Source: Thermoplasmata archaeon
GTDB lineage: Archaea > Thermoplasmatota > Thermoplasmata > UBA10834
Length of the DNA stretch: 5,475 nucleotides
NCBI GenBank assembly: GCA_013329135.1
Contig: DUKU01000093.1
Coordinates: forward strand, 6,120-11,594
Reading direction: 5' to 3'
The notes under the pieces are model-generated. The model did no database searches. It saw only the letters and a list, made by a program, of their open reading frames with translations, and was not told where the DNA came from. The translations under genes and the position numbers were made by a program. Shown here one piece after another: positions 4,938 to 5,475 of the stretch; within the stretch, counting starts at the first letter, position 1; every line of letters starts with the position of its first letter.

Positions 4938-5475
4938 GGATTCTGCGGCTCTCTGCCCCAATCCCCAAGATCCATTCCCGGAGCTCCTTGTCCTGCTCCT
5001 TCGCCATCTTCTTCATCTCCTTCATGACGCCCGAACTGTACTGTGCCGCTTTCTTGGGCGCGTCGTACGAGAGGACGCCGAGGATTCTCGCGACCTCCCT
5101 GAGGATGATCTTGCGCTCGCCCTGCCCAAGCTTCCGGCTGATCGGGAGTCCCTTCGCGAACGACATGAGCTCGTTTGAGACGAACGGGGCGTCCATCCTC
5201 TTGCCGATGGATTTTGCATAATTCCTCAGCATTGCGTTCTCGACCTGCATCTTTTTGATATCATCGGCTATCGCGGCCGAGAGGTCCGTACTCTCAAGGT
5301 ATTTCGCATACCCTCCGAACAGCTCGTCCGCCCCGCTGCCCACGAGAACGACATCGTGCTCCGACGCTTCTATCACGCACAAGACGGGTATCGTATATGC
5401 GACCCGGAGCGGGTCGTTGGACCTGAGGACCGAGCACGCCTTTGAGACGAGTCCCACGAGCATCTCCCGGTCCAG
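4933..5475 (-). CDS. Asparagine synthase-family protein, C-terminal part (5' end outside window)
   Basis: The frame is open to the window edge, giving the last 180 residues; the ATG at 5463 is internal (LDRE precedes it). Family signatures are the nucleotide-binding GSGADELFGGY (visible residues 46-56), DAPFVSNELMSFAKGLP (95-111), KLGQGERKIILREVA (115-129) and APKKAAQYSSGV (139-150). These match the C-terminal half of the AsnB synthetase domain, which adenylates aspartate and transfers ammonia to it. The PP-loop (SGGxDS) and any glutaminase domain would lie beyond the edge, so it cannot be said whether this is a full glutamine-dependent AsnB or a stand-alone synthetase-like protein. It may be co-transcribed with folC, 24 bp downstream. 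Confidence 0.88.
   Translation of the reverse strand: MDREMLVGLVSKACSVLRSNDPLRVAYTIPVLCVIEASEHDVVLVGSGADELFGGYAKYLESTDLSAAIADDIKKMQVENAMLRNYAKSIGKRMDAPFVSNELMSFAKGLPISRKLGQGERKIILREVARILGVLSYDAPKKAAQYSSGVMKEMKKMAKEQDKELREWILGIGAESRRIP

Noticed and set aside
4399..5178. 259-codon rightward open frame
   Set aside because: It lies antisense to folC and the asparagine synthase gene, both with clear motifs. Its composition (many H, R, P, L, D) is typical of an antisense shadow in GC-rich DNA.

Overview
The window looks archaeal, probably from a Thermoplasmatota-like euryarchaeal lineage with a moderately GC-rich genome. The grounds are TATA-box promoters rather than bacterial -35/-10 pairs, a likely leaderless start, a tRNA with no encoded CCA, an archaeal-style 'RHDI' H-box histidine kinase, and small zinc-ribbon membrane proteins. 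The exact lineage is a guess.

Left part (1-1265): the 5' end of an unrecognised gene appears to run leftward off the window. It diverges from a rightward gene for a receiver-histidine kinase hybrid (204-1265); a near-palindromic TATA element lies between them.

Middle part (1266-3479): three short genes alternate with three diverged copies of a tRNA-derived repeat (near 1407-1467, 2105-2187 and 2642-2720). Each repeat carries the T-arm and 3' acceptor strand of the tRNA-Gly(GCC) gene at the right end, but not its 5' acceptor strand or a normal anticodon arm. Each interval holds one gene: a zinc ribbon plus two membrane helices (1657-2037, leftward), a split-CxxC protein with two membrane helices (2250-2576, leftward), and a two-helix membrane-anchored exported-domain protein (2813-3469, rightward). 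This looks like a serial, cassette-like insertion array grown on the 3' end of a tRNA gene. It is the most interesting structure here. No integrase is visible in the window.

Right part (3480-5475): compact leftward housekeeping genes. The 3' end of an asparagine synthase-family gene is followed after 24 bp by folC, then by tRNA-Gly(GCC). TATA-like boxes for folC and for the tRNA each overlap the stop codon of the preceding gene. The intact tRNA therefore marks the border between ordinary chromosome (right) and the accessory array (left).
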